From contig JAFFSR010000136.1 of assembly GCA_017163975.1 (NCBI GenBank), positions 11,405,501-11,469,500 on the forward strand: a DNA stretch of 64,000 nt. The letters run 5' to 3'. This stretch comes from Anastatus disparis. Lineage: Eukaryota; Arthropoda; Insecta; Hymenoptera; Eupelmidae. Positions 35,160 to 44,640 of the stretch are shown one piece after another (positions within the stretch are counted from its first letter, which is position 1; every line of letters starts with the position of its first letter). The notes under the pieces were generated by a model. It was given only the letters and a program-made list of their open reading frames with translations, did no database searches and was not told the origin of the DNA. The position numbers and the translations under genes were made by a program.

Positions 35160-36200
35160 AATTTTCACGAAACGAAACATTAAAGCTTTTCTTCTATTTT
35201 ACGTAAACTACTCGATAAATTTGCTCTAAAATTTGAATATAAGTTATTTGCTACTGTCTTATCGTATCGATAAAAAAAATTTTTTTTTATTTTTTCATTA
35301 ATTTGTACATATTTGAACTCAGAGAGTCGGAAAAAGTGGTTTCCAGAAAATGTCTGTATGTATGTATGTGTGTGTGTATGGCTGTATTATGTCAGTTAGT
35401 AAATTGTATCTCGAAAACTACTCGATGGATTTGCTTCTAATTTTGCATAAAATTTATTTTTTTCTCTAACTTGCTGGGAAGCTATTGATAATTGGTTCTT
35501 CTAGCGTAATTTTAATTTTAAAGTCGTTTATATAAAAAAAAAATTTTTGATTTTTCATTTTTCTGGTTTTTTTTTTGTTTACTACTCGATGAATTTGCTT
35601 CAAAATTTGCATGGAAATTATTTGCGATTTCTCAAATAAAATAAATTTCTAAAAACTGATTTTCTTAGCTTAGTTTTAATTTTAGAGCATTTTGAAATTT
35701 TTGAAAAAAATGTTTATACTTATTAAACCAATAAAATCTTAAAAACTACTCGATGAATTTAGATGGTTTTAGATTTGTTTTAAAATTTGCAGGGAAATTA
35801 TTTGCGACTGCCAAAAGAAGGGAAATTTTCAAAAATTGATTTTCATACCGTAGTTTAAATTTTAGAACATTTTTAAAATTTTGAAAAAGAAATTTTGAAA
35901 AGAAAATGTTATTTCTTTAGCCAATTAGATTTCGAAAATTACTCGATGGATTTGCTTCAAATTTTGCATACTATCTATGTTTTTGTATAAGTAGACGGGA
36001 AGCTATTGAAAATTGGTATTGATAGTGTAGTTTTTTTTATAGAGCTATTTTAAGAATTTAAAAAAAAATTTCGATTTTTCATTTTTTTTGTATTTTACGT
36101 AAATTACTCGAAGAATTTGCTTGAAAATTTGTATGGAAATTATTTTTGACTGCCAAAAGAAGAAAAACTTTTGAAAACTGATTTTCTTAGCGTAGCTCTT
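35160..36200. repeat. Degenerate tandem array, unit about 165 bp
   Basis: The word ACTCGATGAATTTGCTTC (with variants) recurs at about 35211, 35421, 35585, 35749, 35942 and 36107. Spacings are 210, 164, 164, 193 and 165 bp. Each unit also has AAATTATTTGCGACTGCC-like and TGATTTTCTTAGCGTAGTTT-like words in the same order. A leader TTTCATTAATTTGTACATAT and a TGTATGTATG/GTGT microsatellite (35356-35380) interrupt the first interval. The same leader plus one unit recurs at 40058-40330 and the leader alone at 38905-38964, so this is a dispersed repeat family. Non-coding; class unknown. Confidence 0.8.
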
Positions 36201-37033
36201 CGATCACTTCTTCTGATTTTTTATTTGCTGCTCTCACTAACACTTTTCTTTCTTCCTTACTTCGTCTTTCCTTCTATCTCACCCTGATACTCATTTTTAC
36301 ACTATTTTCATCTAATTATTTACACTTTTACACTATTTTCATCGAATAGAAATTGTTTTTTACATTAAAATCACATTTAAAAAAATAAAATCAAATAGAT
36401 GGATAGAAATTTATTTATAGCACTGCGTGAGCTAAATTCGCGTTTTCTACATCATTTAGCGGGAGCTAAATACAACTTTTTTGAACTGTGTAAAAAAGTA
36501 CTACCGTCAGGAATTTTGCACTTTATTATACTGTTCAAAAAAGTAATATCGAAATCACGCATCACAATCACTCTTTGTATATATATTAATACGTAGAAAT
36601 GTCTTTTCACACATAATAATACGTAGAAAATCAATCAAAAAATATAAATACTTTAATAAAGAATTGAAAACATCAAGAAAATCAAAACTATAGTTTATAA
36701 ATTACTGTTGTGCCGTGAGTTGTCGAAACAAAACATCTGTGAGCGGCGCGCATGCGTGTACAGTGTGTACGGCCTAAGAATGAGAAAGAAAGAGATAGCT
36801 GTACGAACAATAAACTAGATGCTTTGCTTTGTCTGACCTGTGTATACATAAATCTAAATAATCGGCAAGTTCTCTTTTTATCATATTGTATTTAATTAAT
36901 AAAATATCACTGACATCAATACTTATTTGATATAATTTCTCAATCTAAGAATATTTTTGATATCGTTTTTGCTTTTTTTTTGTTTGCGATGGGTCTATCA
37001 TTGATAATAAATAGTTTTACTTTTTTTCGATTT
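36201..37033. other. Intron segment, nothing recognised
   Basis: AT-rich with a short CpG patch at 36720-36790. Two overlapping 60-codon frames (36399-36634, opposite strands) show no domain or homology I can name. Confidence 0.4.
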
Positions 37034-37230
37034 ATCATTCGTGGTGTGCATAGTTTTGCTGATATATAGAATTCGTTTTTATTTACGAATTATCATTCGT
37101 GGTGTGCATAGTTTTGCTGATATATAGAATTCGTTTTTATTTACGAATTATCATTCGTGGTTTGCATAGTTTTGCTGATATATAGAATTCGTTTTTATTT
37201 ACGAATTATCATTCGTGGTGTGTATAGTTT
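37034..37230. repeat. 58-bp tandem repeat, about 3.4 copies
   Basis: Units starting ATCATTCGTGGTGTGCATAG begin at 37034, 37092, 37150 and 37208 (last partial). They are almost identical; the visible difference is GTTTGCATAG in the third. Each unit holds ATTCG...CGAAT inverted words. Very low divergence implies recent expansion. A good minisatellite marker. Confidence 0.95.
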
Positions 37231-37298
37231 TTGATAATATTGATTTTCTGGGGTATTAATTACGTGTGGCGAATTTATCTCACACGTGCTATAAAATA

Positions 37299-37420
37299 AT
37301 ATACGATACGTGTGCTCGAAGTGGTCCTCTTACACGACGTGCATAGCACCCTCGCTGCGCTCGGGCGCTAATTGCACGCCGTGTAAAAAAGGACCACTTA
37401 GAGCACGTGTATCGTAATGT
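37299..37420. repeat. Imperfect palindrome of about 120 bp
   Basis: The left arm 37301-37343 (ATACGATACGTGTGCTCGAA...TACACGACGTGCA) and right arm 37373-37418 are reverse complements with a few mismatches. They surround a GC-rich 29-nt centre that includes CTCGCTGCGCTCGGGCGC. Likely a foldback element or the end of a larger transposon; no target duplication was identified. Confidence 0.75.
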
Positions 37421-37800
37421 ACTATTATTTGTATAAATATACAAACAGCGTGTAATACAATGTATAAATATAAATTTAAATATTGTACTTAAAGTTGATA
37501 TCACAGTCGAATAACTAATTCTAAAAATACTGAACAAGTAAGTCACTATAAAAAGTGATATCACAGATTAATAAAAGAAAATTATAAAAAAAGAAATACA
37601 CCCAATAATAAATAAAAAAACAATCATTTAATATATATCAGTCATAATGTTAAAATTTGAAAGAATATAAAAATAACAAAATAAAATAATAAAAAGCGTA
37701 TGCAATAGCATTGAACGCAGTCAATATATAATTAAATGTAATTAAAGTTAAAACTATAATATAAATTATAATTTTCATAGTAAAAAAATATTTTTTTTTT
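37421..37800. other. AT-rich spacer between repeats
   Basis: No gene recognised. GTGATATCACAG-like words occur twice (about 37496-37505 and 37556-37565). Confidence 0.4.
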
Positions 37801-38225
37801 GCGGAGCCCTGACTAGGTGTGGTCCTGGGCGCACGTGCCTCCTTAAAAAAAATTAACATATAAATTAAAAGAATAATTAATATTAATCGAGGTCAATCAA
37901 GTACCCCTCACTGCAGCCTTCAATCTGTTGAGAGATGGAAGATGTTTAATCTAAGATTAATCTCAGGAAACAAGACCTTGAATTTGGAAGGAATTCCTGT
38001 CAGTTTCATTAAGGGCACATATCCTTAGTTTCTTTCCTAGTAGCCACCCTAAGTAAACATCTAGTGAAGAGACCCGCTAGATGCTCCAAAGTATTCATGC
38101 ATACAATTTAGTACATAATTATAGCCGAAAAATACTGTCTTCTTGAATCAGTACGTAGACAACCGAACGTGGCTTTATACGGAACAATATGAACTCCCAT
38201 CATTTATGCTTGATTTGTCATTGCT
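37801..38225. repeat. Complex interspersed repeat, copy A (first part)
   Basis: Starts GCGGAGCCCTGACTAGGTGT and continues with GGTCCTGGGCGCACGTGCC and the block CAAGTACCCCTCACTGCAGC. It is closely matched by copy B at 39519-39958. Read on the minus strand, part of each copy resembles a decayed open frame, longest in copy B (62 codons, 39934-39746), but no known domain. It may be the 3' part of a retroelement or a SINE-like unit; the class is not identified. Confidence 0.85.
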
Positions 38226-38810
38226 GTATATTTCATTTTAATTTTAAGAGACTAGGGGGAGGTACCCTCCTGCTTGCGTTGCTCGCCAACCCTCTGTAAC
38301 TAAATTAAGTGATAACATCATTTTTTAACGTTACTCGAGCGTGTTATGTAAGAAAGTTATTCTCCTTTTTTGTACATAGAGAGAGCAATAAACCTAAAAA
38401 ATTATTTTTTTTCTAAAATTCACAATAAATTAGCTAAAATTTACCATAAAGTAGCTAAATGTATCATATTTTAGCTCAATTTTTCTAAAAATCAGTTAAA
38501 ATTTACAATAAATCAGCTAAATTTATCGTTTTTCCATCTTAATTTAGCTAAAAATATCGGAATTTTTTAATAATGGGAGTATCAGCATATAAATATAAAT
38601 TATGAAAAATTTCGCTAAAAATCAGCTAAAATTTGCAATAAATCAGCTAAAATTATCGTTTTTCTATTTTAATTTAGTTGAAAATATCGTAATTTTTTAA
38701 TAAATGGGTATTCAGGGTGGGGTCGAGGTGGATTGATAGGCTGACAACGGCAGCGGCAGCGACGAAAATACTTTATAATATAGAAAGATATAAGCTTTCG
38801 TAAACAATTT
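38226..38810. mobile_element. Insertion of about 590 bp inside copy A
   Basis: Relative to copy B, sequence between CATTGCT and TTTTTAATAGGAT is present only here. It includes a GC-rich word GGGGGAGGTACCCTCC followed by CTGCTTGCGTTGCTCGCC. It also holds a degenerate tandem repeat (38410-38710) built from AATCAGCTAAAATTTACAAT units, with a 130-bp higher-order period (38491 and 38621). Either an insertion in copy A or a deletion in copy B. Confidence 0.6.
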
Positions 38811-38965
38811 TTTTTAATAGGATTGTCAACTATGCTTTAAGACAATTCGTCTTACTTTTGCTTTCTCATAGAGAAAGCATTGTATCGATAAGAAAATTTA
38901 TTTTCTATTATTTCATTAATTTGTACATATTTGGACTCGGGGATTCGAAATAAGTGGGGTCCAGT
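38811..38965. repeat. Complex interspersed repeat, copy A (second part)
   Basis: Matches 39960-40113 in copy B. Contains the perfect hairpin TGCTTTCTC-ATA-GAGAAAGCA and the leader TTTCATTAATTTGTACATAT shared with the 165-bp array at 35.3 kb. Confidence 0.8.
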
Positions 38966-39518
38966 ATTCATACAAAAGTACATTTTTATTTTTATAACAC
39001 TTTATCGTGACTAATTATTTTTCTCATTTTAATTAATGTTTAACAAAAAAAGTAGAGACTTTTTTTTAACATTTGCTTCTGTAGAAAAATAAATTTATGT
39101 AACAATAAAAATATCGAGCATAAATAAAAAATCTACGATATTATGAACTAAAGCTATCAGTAATGCAAAAAGGTAGAGAAGCGAAAGAAAAAAAGGGGGG
39201 AATAAGGGTACGTATATAAGTTTCTAAGCCTCGCCACAAAACACTTTCGGAAATTGATATTCTTAGTCGGAGAATATAACAACAGCATTATGGCTTTTAT
39301 TAAAAATATCTCAAGTTTTTAGAAAAGATTGACCGACATGCACACGATAGACACCTTACTTACAAGAACTTTTTTTTTCTCTCTTTATAAATCCCTTTAA
39401 CCCAAAGAAGATCGTGAACGATATTGTTTTTTTAGTTATAAGGTATACTTTCAGCCTATCTTGATTTCTATCTAATCTTTAATAATAAAAGTTAAGGTAT
39501 CCAATTGAATTCTTGATC
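38966..39518. other. Spacer between repeat copies
   Basis: AT-rich, with a purine-rich patch at 39170-39215. No gene recognised. Confidence 0.4.
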
Positions 39519-40330
39519 GCGGCCCTGACTAGGTACGGTCCTGGGCGCACGTGCCCCCTTAACCCTATATATAGACATTACAAAAAAAATTAACATATAA
39601 ATTAAAAGAATAATAAATATTATTCGAGGTCAAGCAAGTACCCCTCACTGCAGCCTTCAATCTGTTGAGAGATGGAAGATGTTTAATCTAAGATTAATCT
39701 CAGCAAACAAGACCTTGAATTTGGAAGGAATTCCTGTCAGTTTAATTAAGGGTTACTCTTAGTTTCTGCCCTTGTAGCCACCCTAGTTAAATATCTAGTG
39801 AAAAAACCCATTAGATGCTGCAAAGTATTCATGCACACGATATTGTACGTAATTACAGCCAAAAAATACTGTCTCCTCGAAACAGTACGCAGCCAACCGA
39901 ACGCGGCTCTATAAGGAAGAACGTGAACTCCCATTATTTATGCTTGATTTGACATTGCTTTTTCAATAGGATCGTTAACTATGCTTTAAGACAATTCGTC
40001 TTACTTTTGCTTTCTCATAGAGAAAGCATTGCATCAATAAGAAAATTTATTTTCTATTATTTCATTAATTTGTACATATTTGGACTCGGGGATTCAAAAT
40101 AAGTGGTGTCCAGAAAATGTCTGTATGTATGTGTGTGTGTGTGTGTGTGTGCGTGTATTCATTACGCCAGTTAGATCTCGAAAACCACTCGATATATTTG
40201 CTTCAAATTTTGTATAGAATTAATTTTTTTGGCTAAGTGGTGCGGAAGCTATAGAAAATTGGTTTTCTTGGCGTAGTTTTAATTCTAAAACCATTAAAAA
40301 AATTTTTTTTTATTTTAATTTTTAATTTTT
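39519..40330. repeat. Complex interspersed repeat, copy B, with one 165-bp array unit
   Basis: Continuous version of copy A: GCGGCCCTGACTAGGTACGG start, CAAGTACCCCTCACTGCAGC block, hairpin and leader. A (GT)n tract follows at 40129-40156, then an ACCACTCGATATATTTGCTT unit. This links the copy A/B repeat and the 35-kb array as parts of one longer family. The minus-strand frame of 62 codons (39934-39746) is not a recognisable protein. Confidence 0.85.
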
Positions 40331-42698
40331 TTTTGTATTTTTAGGTTAAATGGATTGTATGACATTAAATAAAATAAGAAAAAAATCTTTTCTATAAAAA
40401 CGATAAAAAATATGTATTCTATAAAATTTTTAATATTATCTTGTAAATGTATGCATTACAAAATACATAATGAAATTTTTTTATTTTCAAGGATTTTTTT
40501 ATTTGTTTTATTTATATAAATTATAATACATGCATAAAAAATTTTATGTCATATTTAATATTTGATTAAACAAAACATGTATTTTTTAAATATTATTTTT
40601 TGCAAAATATAATATAAAATGCAAAATTTAATAAGATATTAATATCCAGAAAAAAAGGTGTAAAAATCACAAATACGCACAAATTTTTTAATAAATAAAA
40701 TCTCAAGCAGAACAAATTTTCATATGCCTTTACAATTCTTAAATTGCTAATTAATACTTAATTATGGATTACATTTTAGAATCTTATAGTATTCGACTCA
40801 TAAAGAAAATAAATTCTTTTTTGATATATTTAGAATAAAGAAAGGTGTAGAGCATTAAGTGCTTTAAATTAAAAGATTAAAAGTATTAAAAGGATAAATT
40901 ATGCTTTATTATAGAATTACGATAATTATTTTCGTCCATTGACCTGAAAACACATTTCCTTATTTAATTAATATTAAAATTCATCTTTTTGCTCCCGTGT
41001 TAATAAAAAAGGCATAACGACACAAAATTTACTAAACTTTCGTCCTCTCCTACTTAACTCCTGTTTGGTTTCAAGTTTGTAGAATTAGAACCGAAAAGAA
41101 AAAATGTTTTTTTAACTCTTCTATACTTTACATTTATTTATGTGTTGATAAAAAAAATAAAAATAATTATGTTGTACGTAAATAAAAAATGCATAACAAT
41201 AGATTAACGCAAATATCATTATAAAGAACAAGAAAGTCTAATCCCTCGAATAATGCAACGTATTAGGTCGTTGTGTACGTCAGCTTGGCAGTCGTACAGG
41301 CGCGTTCGCGTTTTCCCACTCTTTCTCTTTCTCTGTGACGAAGGGGGTGTGCGACAGATCGAAGCGCTCTAAATATAAACCTTCCCTTCTTCCTGCTCTT
41401 TCTCTCTTCGTCGTTCGTCATTTTGCACACATATACGACCAAAATCTATATAGACCTTTCTTCTTTGTATAGCTATTTCATGGATGGTACACGACCGATA
41501 AAGACCACCCTTTCTATTAACCCCACCTAAAGGCTTATATACTGGAAAATAGAAAAAAGGATAGGAGAGAATATTAATTATTTTAATATTCTAAAGTAAA
41601 TACAAAGGAAAAGAAAAACTTGAATTAGGAGACTGAGTTTCATCGAATGGAATTTATTAGATAAAGAAAAAATTTATCACGGAGTAGTGCATATTCATTG
41701 TTATTTTTTTAAGCTAAAGTTAAGCTTCTTTATTGAAACAATACGAATTGATTCATTGAAATTTAATAAGTAAAAAGTCGTTTTCAATACTTATAGAAAT
41801 ACTTTTATTTAGTATTTTTTCACCTTTTTTTTGTAGGATAGAAAAATAAATATACACCTTTTATTCAACGAACAATGATACATAATCGAAAAATTGAATT
41901 GTTCTTGATAAAAAAAATAGTGCAATGCGTTCTATTTGTTATTGAATAGTAATGCATACATTTTCGGGACATAATATTTTATTTTTGTAAAAGCACATTT
42001 CTGTATGGATATTTATAGAATCGACGTGTTTTTTTACAATGCAAAATTATTGACATCTACAGAAAATAGAAATCAATAGTTATACTCAGACACAACATTA
42101 CGAACTATTAAAATAAAAATGTGGTATCGTTAATTTAATTCCAACGCAGAAATTTTATAGTTTATTAAATTTTAGATGCACGTAACATGATAATACATAT
42201 ATTTCCAATAAACTTGAGCTTACTGCTACTACAGTTCTATACAATTAGTGATGTAGTTGAAGTTAAGTTTAAATGTTGTAAATATTTTTGACATGTGGTA
42301 ATATAATCTGTTGCAGTCAAACTCAGTTTTAAAACTAATCTATTGAGCATCAAACTAGTTATTAATTTTCAAATTCAATCAAAATTTTACCACAATTAAA
42401 AGCTATAGTTTAGAGTACTATTAAATTTAATTTTGCAATAAAAGCTTGAGATGATCTTTTCAATACTTTTAATCACTAGTTTATTTTTTAAATAATAAAT
42501 TCATGTGAAATTTGAACTTTATAGCGAAGATAATATGGATCATCAATTTCACGATAAAACATTGAATTACAGCATTAAAAATTAATGATAAAATACTGGT
42601 TATTTGAAAACTTAAAAAGCATTATTCCGAATGTAAAAATTTATTTTTAATTTATTTATTTATAAAATGTTATTAATTCTTAAAAATGAAAAAATATT
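40331..42698. other. AT-rich end of the last Dhit intron
   Basis: No exon or nested gene seen. A CpG-containing patch with TCTCTTTCTC tracts at 41.25-41.55 kb may be regulatory. Confidence 0.45.
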
Positions 42699-42702
42699 TT
42701 AA

Positions 42703-42762
42703 ACCCCTTGAGTACCAAGAGCAAAATCTGTATGTTTTTACATGTTTTCGGTACTCAAAGGA
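42703..42762. mobile_element. Miniature TTAA-flanked hairpin, 60 bp
   Basis: TTAA at 42699-42702 and 42763-42766 enclose 60 bp. Its ends are ACCCCTTGAGTACC and the inverted TCCTTTGAGTACC. CCTTTGAGTACC is a piggyBac-like terminal motif. It lies 56 bp upstream of the acceptor for the last Dhit coding exon, where branch-point and pyrimidine signals would be. Confidence 0.65.
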
Positions 42763-42818
42763 TTAATATAGCAGGTATTTAAAAAACATAAGTATAATAA
42801 TGAAATTTTAATTTTCAG

Positions 42819-43079
42819 GTGAGCTTGGACTCGCGGGTACGCGAGATAGTAAATCGTAACATGACTCAACCAACGCCCCACACGTTCGACGAGGCCCAAT
42901 TACAAATATACACATTAATGCATCGTGATTCGTATCCACGTTTCGTTAATAGTGAATTATATCAACGAGTAGCTCGTATCAATAGCGGTCCACCAAGTCC
43001 TTGTATCGAGGGCGCTGATGATAAAGGAGGATCCACATCATCGTCGCAGCAACGCAAGTCCAAAAAGTCCATAACGTAA
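42819..43079 (+). CDS. Dhit: RGS-RZ protein (double hit), last coding exon: end of RGS domain and C-tail
   Basis: The acceptor ATTTTCAG is followed by GTG AGC TTG GAC, giving VSLDSRVREIVNRNM, nearly the vertebrate RZ sequence. Residues 227-312 end at TAA 43077-43079. DEAQLQIYTLMHRDSYPRF is the invariant core of RZ-class RGS domains, and Asn240 (in NRNM) aligns with the G-alpha-contacting Asn of RGS4. The domain ends near residue 277. The C-tail is Ser/Lys-rich and insect-specific, ending KKSIT, and lacks the PDZ ligand of RGS19. With coding exons 1 and 2 the protein is 312 aa, longer than RGS17/19 because of the N-terminal and Gly-rich linker additions. Confidence 0.95.
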   Translation: MSLDSRVREIVNRNMTQPTPHTFDEAQLQIYTLMHRDSYPRFVNSELYQRVARINSGPPSPCIEGADDKGGSTSSSQQRKSKKSIT

Positions 43080-44640
43080 TGGCAGCACACATTAATATTA
43101 ATATACAGGATTTTTTTCAAAATCGACGACGACCATTATAAATTAAATGAACAAAAAAAAAATAAGAAAAAAAATATTTAACACATGAGAATACGCAATT
43201 GCGAATGACACACCTCGGTGAAACAAATAATAATTATTAAAAAAATGCGACACACTCACACGATTATCGCGCTTTTCTACTTGAACCAAAAAAAATTATT
43301 AATAATTAAATTAAAATAAGAGTTAAAATTTAAAAAGTAAATAATGTTACGTTTAAATGACAAATGAAAACAATTGAAAAAAAAACACATACGTAAAAAT
43401 CTCGTACGGATAGCCAACGCGAGGCACTATATGAGTATGTTGTAAAACGCAAGAGAGGAAGAATAAGAGGATATCGAAATTAAAAAAAGGAAAATAAAGT
43501 GAGAAAGAAACGTATTTCTCTTACGTCCGTCATGTGTGCTGCGTATATGCACAAGTGTGTAAGTGTGTATGTGTGTGTAATAAAAGCGCGCGCGACACCA
43601 TTTTTTCCTAAATATCTATAAATAATATATATAAATATATACATGATTATAAAATATCCACAAATGAATGATGGAACTCGAATATATCTGTAAAACGATG
43701 GTGTGCATCTTATAGCAAAAACTAACTCGCGCGTTTATTATTATAATAAAGTGCAAAAAAAATTTTTTTCCTTTTTGTTAAAATCAACGAGGACTAGTGA
43801 GAGATAAAAATGTTACATTGACAGAATTGAATATATACACAACGTTTTATAATGTGTATACATAACAAAAATAATAATGCGCAAAAAAGTATATATAATA
43901 TTAACAAAAGAAATAAGTAAATAAAAAAATATGGGTCTTCCAAAGTGAAGAAGCCACACACCGGGGCCACAAAGAGATTACACACGCTCACACACACACA
44001 CTCACACATACTCCTATACATAATATATACACACACATGCGCGCGTACGTATCTCGAAATAAAAACAAAATACAGAAACAAAAAAGAAGCAACAATGTTA
44101 TTAAACTGCGACAACACGTTGTAGATTTGCGGCAGCGACTTACTTAAACGAAGATAAAAAAATATATATAAATATATAGATACAATTTAAGAAAAAAAAA
44201 TCTGTTGTGTTGAAAAATTTCGAAATACTTGCTCTTATTACACATGGGAGCTTTCCAATTGTGAACGAACGCGAACGAAAAAAAAAACGTTCTCGACTAT
44301 GCGCACAATCTGTTATACACAAAAAGAAACACTGACCACAAACACACAAATACTATTCAATCAGAAAAATAAGCATATACTGAATGAATGGGACAAAATT
44401 AAAAATACGAGAGATTATTGTAATTATTTATAGTCCTCGTTTATATGACCTCTTTAATGTGCAACTGGGGGGTTGTTAAACGTACGTTTGTTTGTAAAGG
44501 CGATATATACATAATAAGAAATGAAACCAAAAAAAAATAATAAAACCAACTATTACCTAGATGTTCGTCACACAAGCTGATTCCTTTGTTTTAGATAATG
44601 AAATTCTGATGATTTTATATAAATATCGAATAAATATTAG
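43080..44640 (+). other. Dhit: Dhit 3' UTR, proximal part
   Basis: Sequence after the stop is A-rich on the plus strand with CpG-containing words and short TA/CA repeats. Candidate poly(A) hexamers occur at 43745-43750 and 44629-44634; the latter is followed by a T-rich stretch. The minus-strand frames here are not credible. The end of the transcript cannot be fixed without RNA data. Confidence 0.55.

Larger units (their letters stand above)
32315..42818 (+). other. Last Dhit intron (10.5 kb) with nested gene and repeat nest
   Basis: Runs from GTAAGT at 32315 to ATTTTCAG at 42818. It contains a minus-strand Aly/REF-like gene, two copies of a small foldback element, a ~165-bp degenerate tandem array, a 58-bp tandem array, a 120-bp palindrome, two copies of a complex repeat, and a 60-bp TTAA-flanked hairpin 56 bp from the acceptor. 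The stretch 40.35-42.69 kb is plain AT-rich DNA with one CpG-richer patch at 41.25-41.55 kb. Confidence 0.9.
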
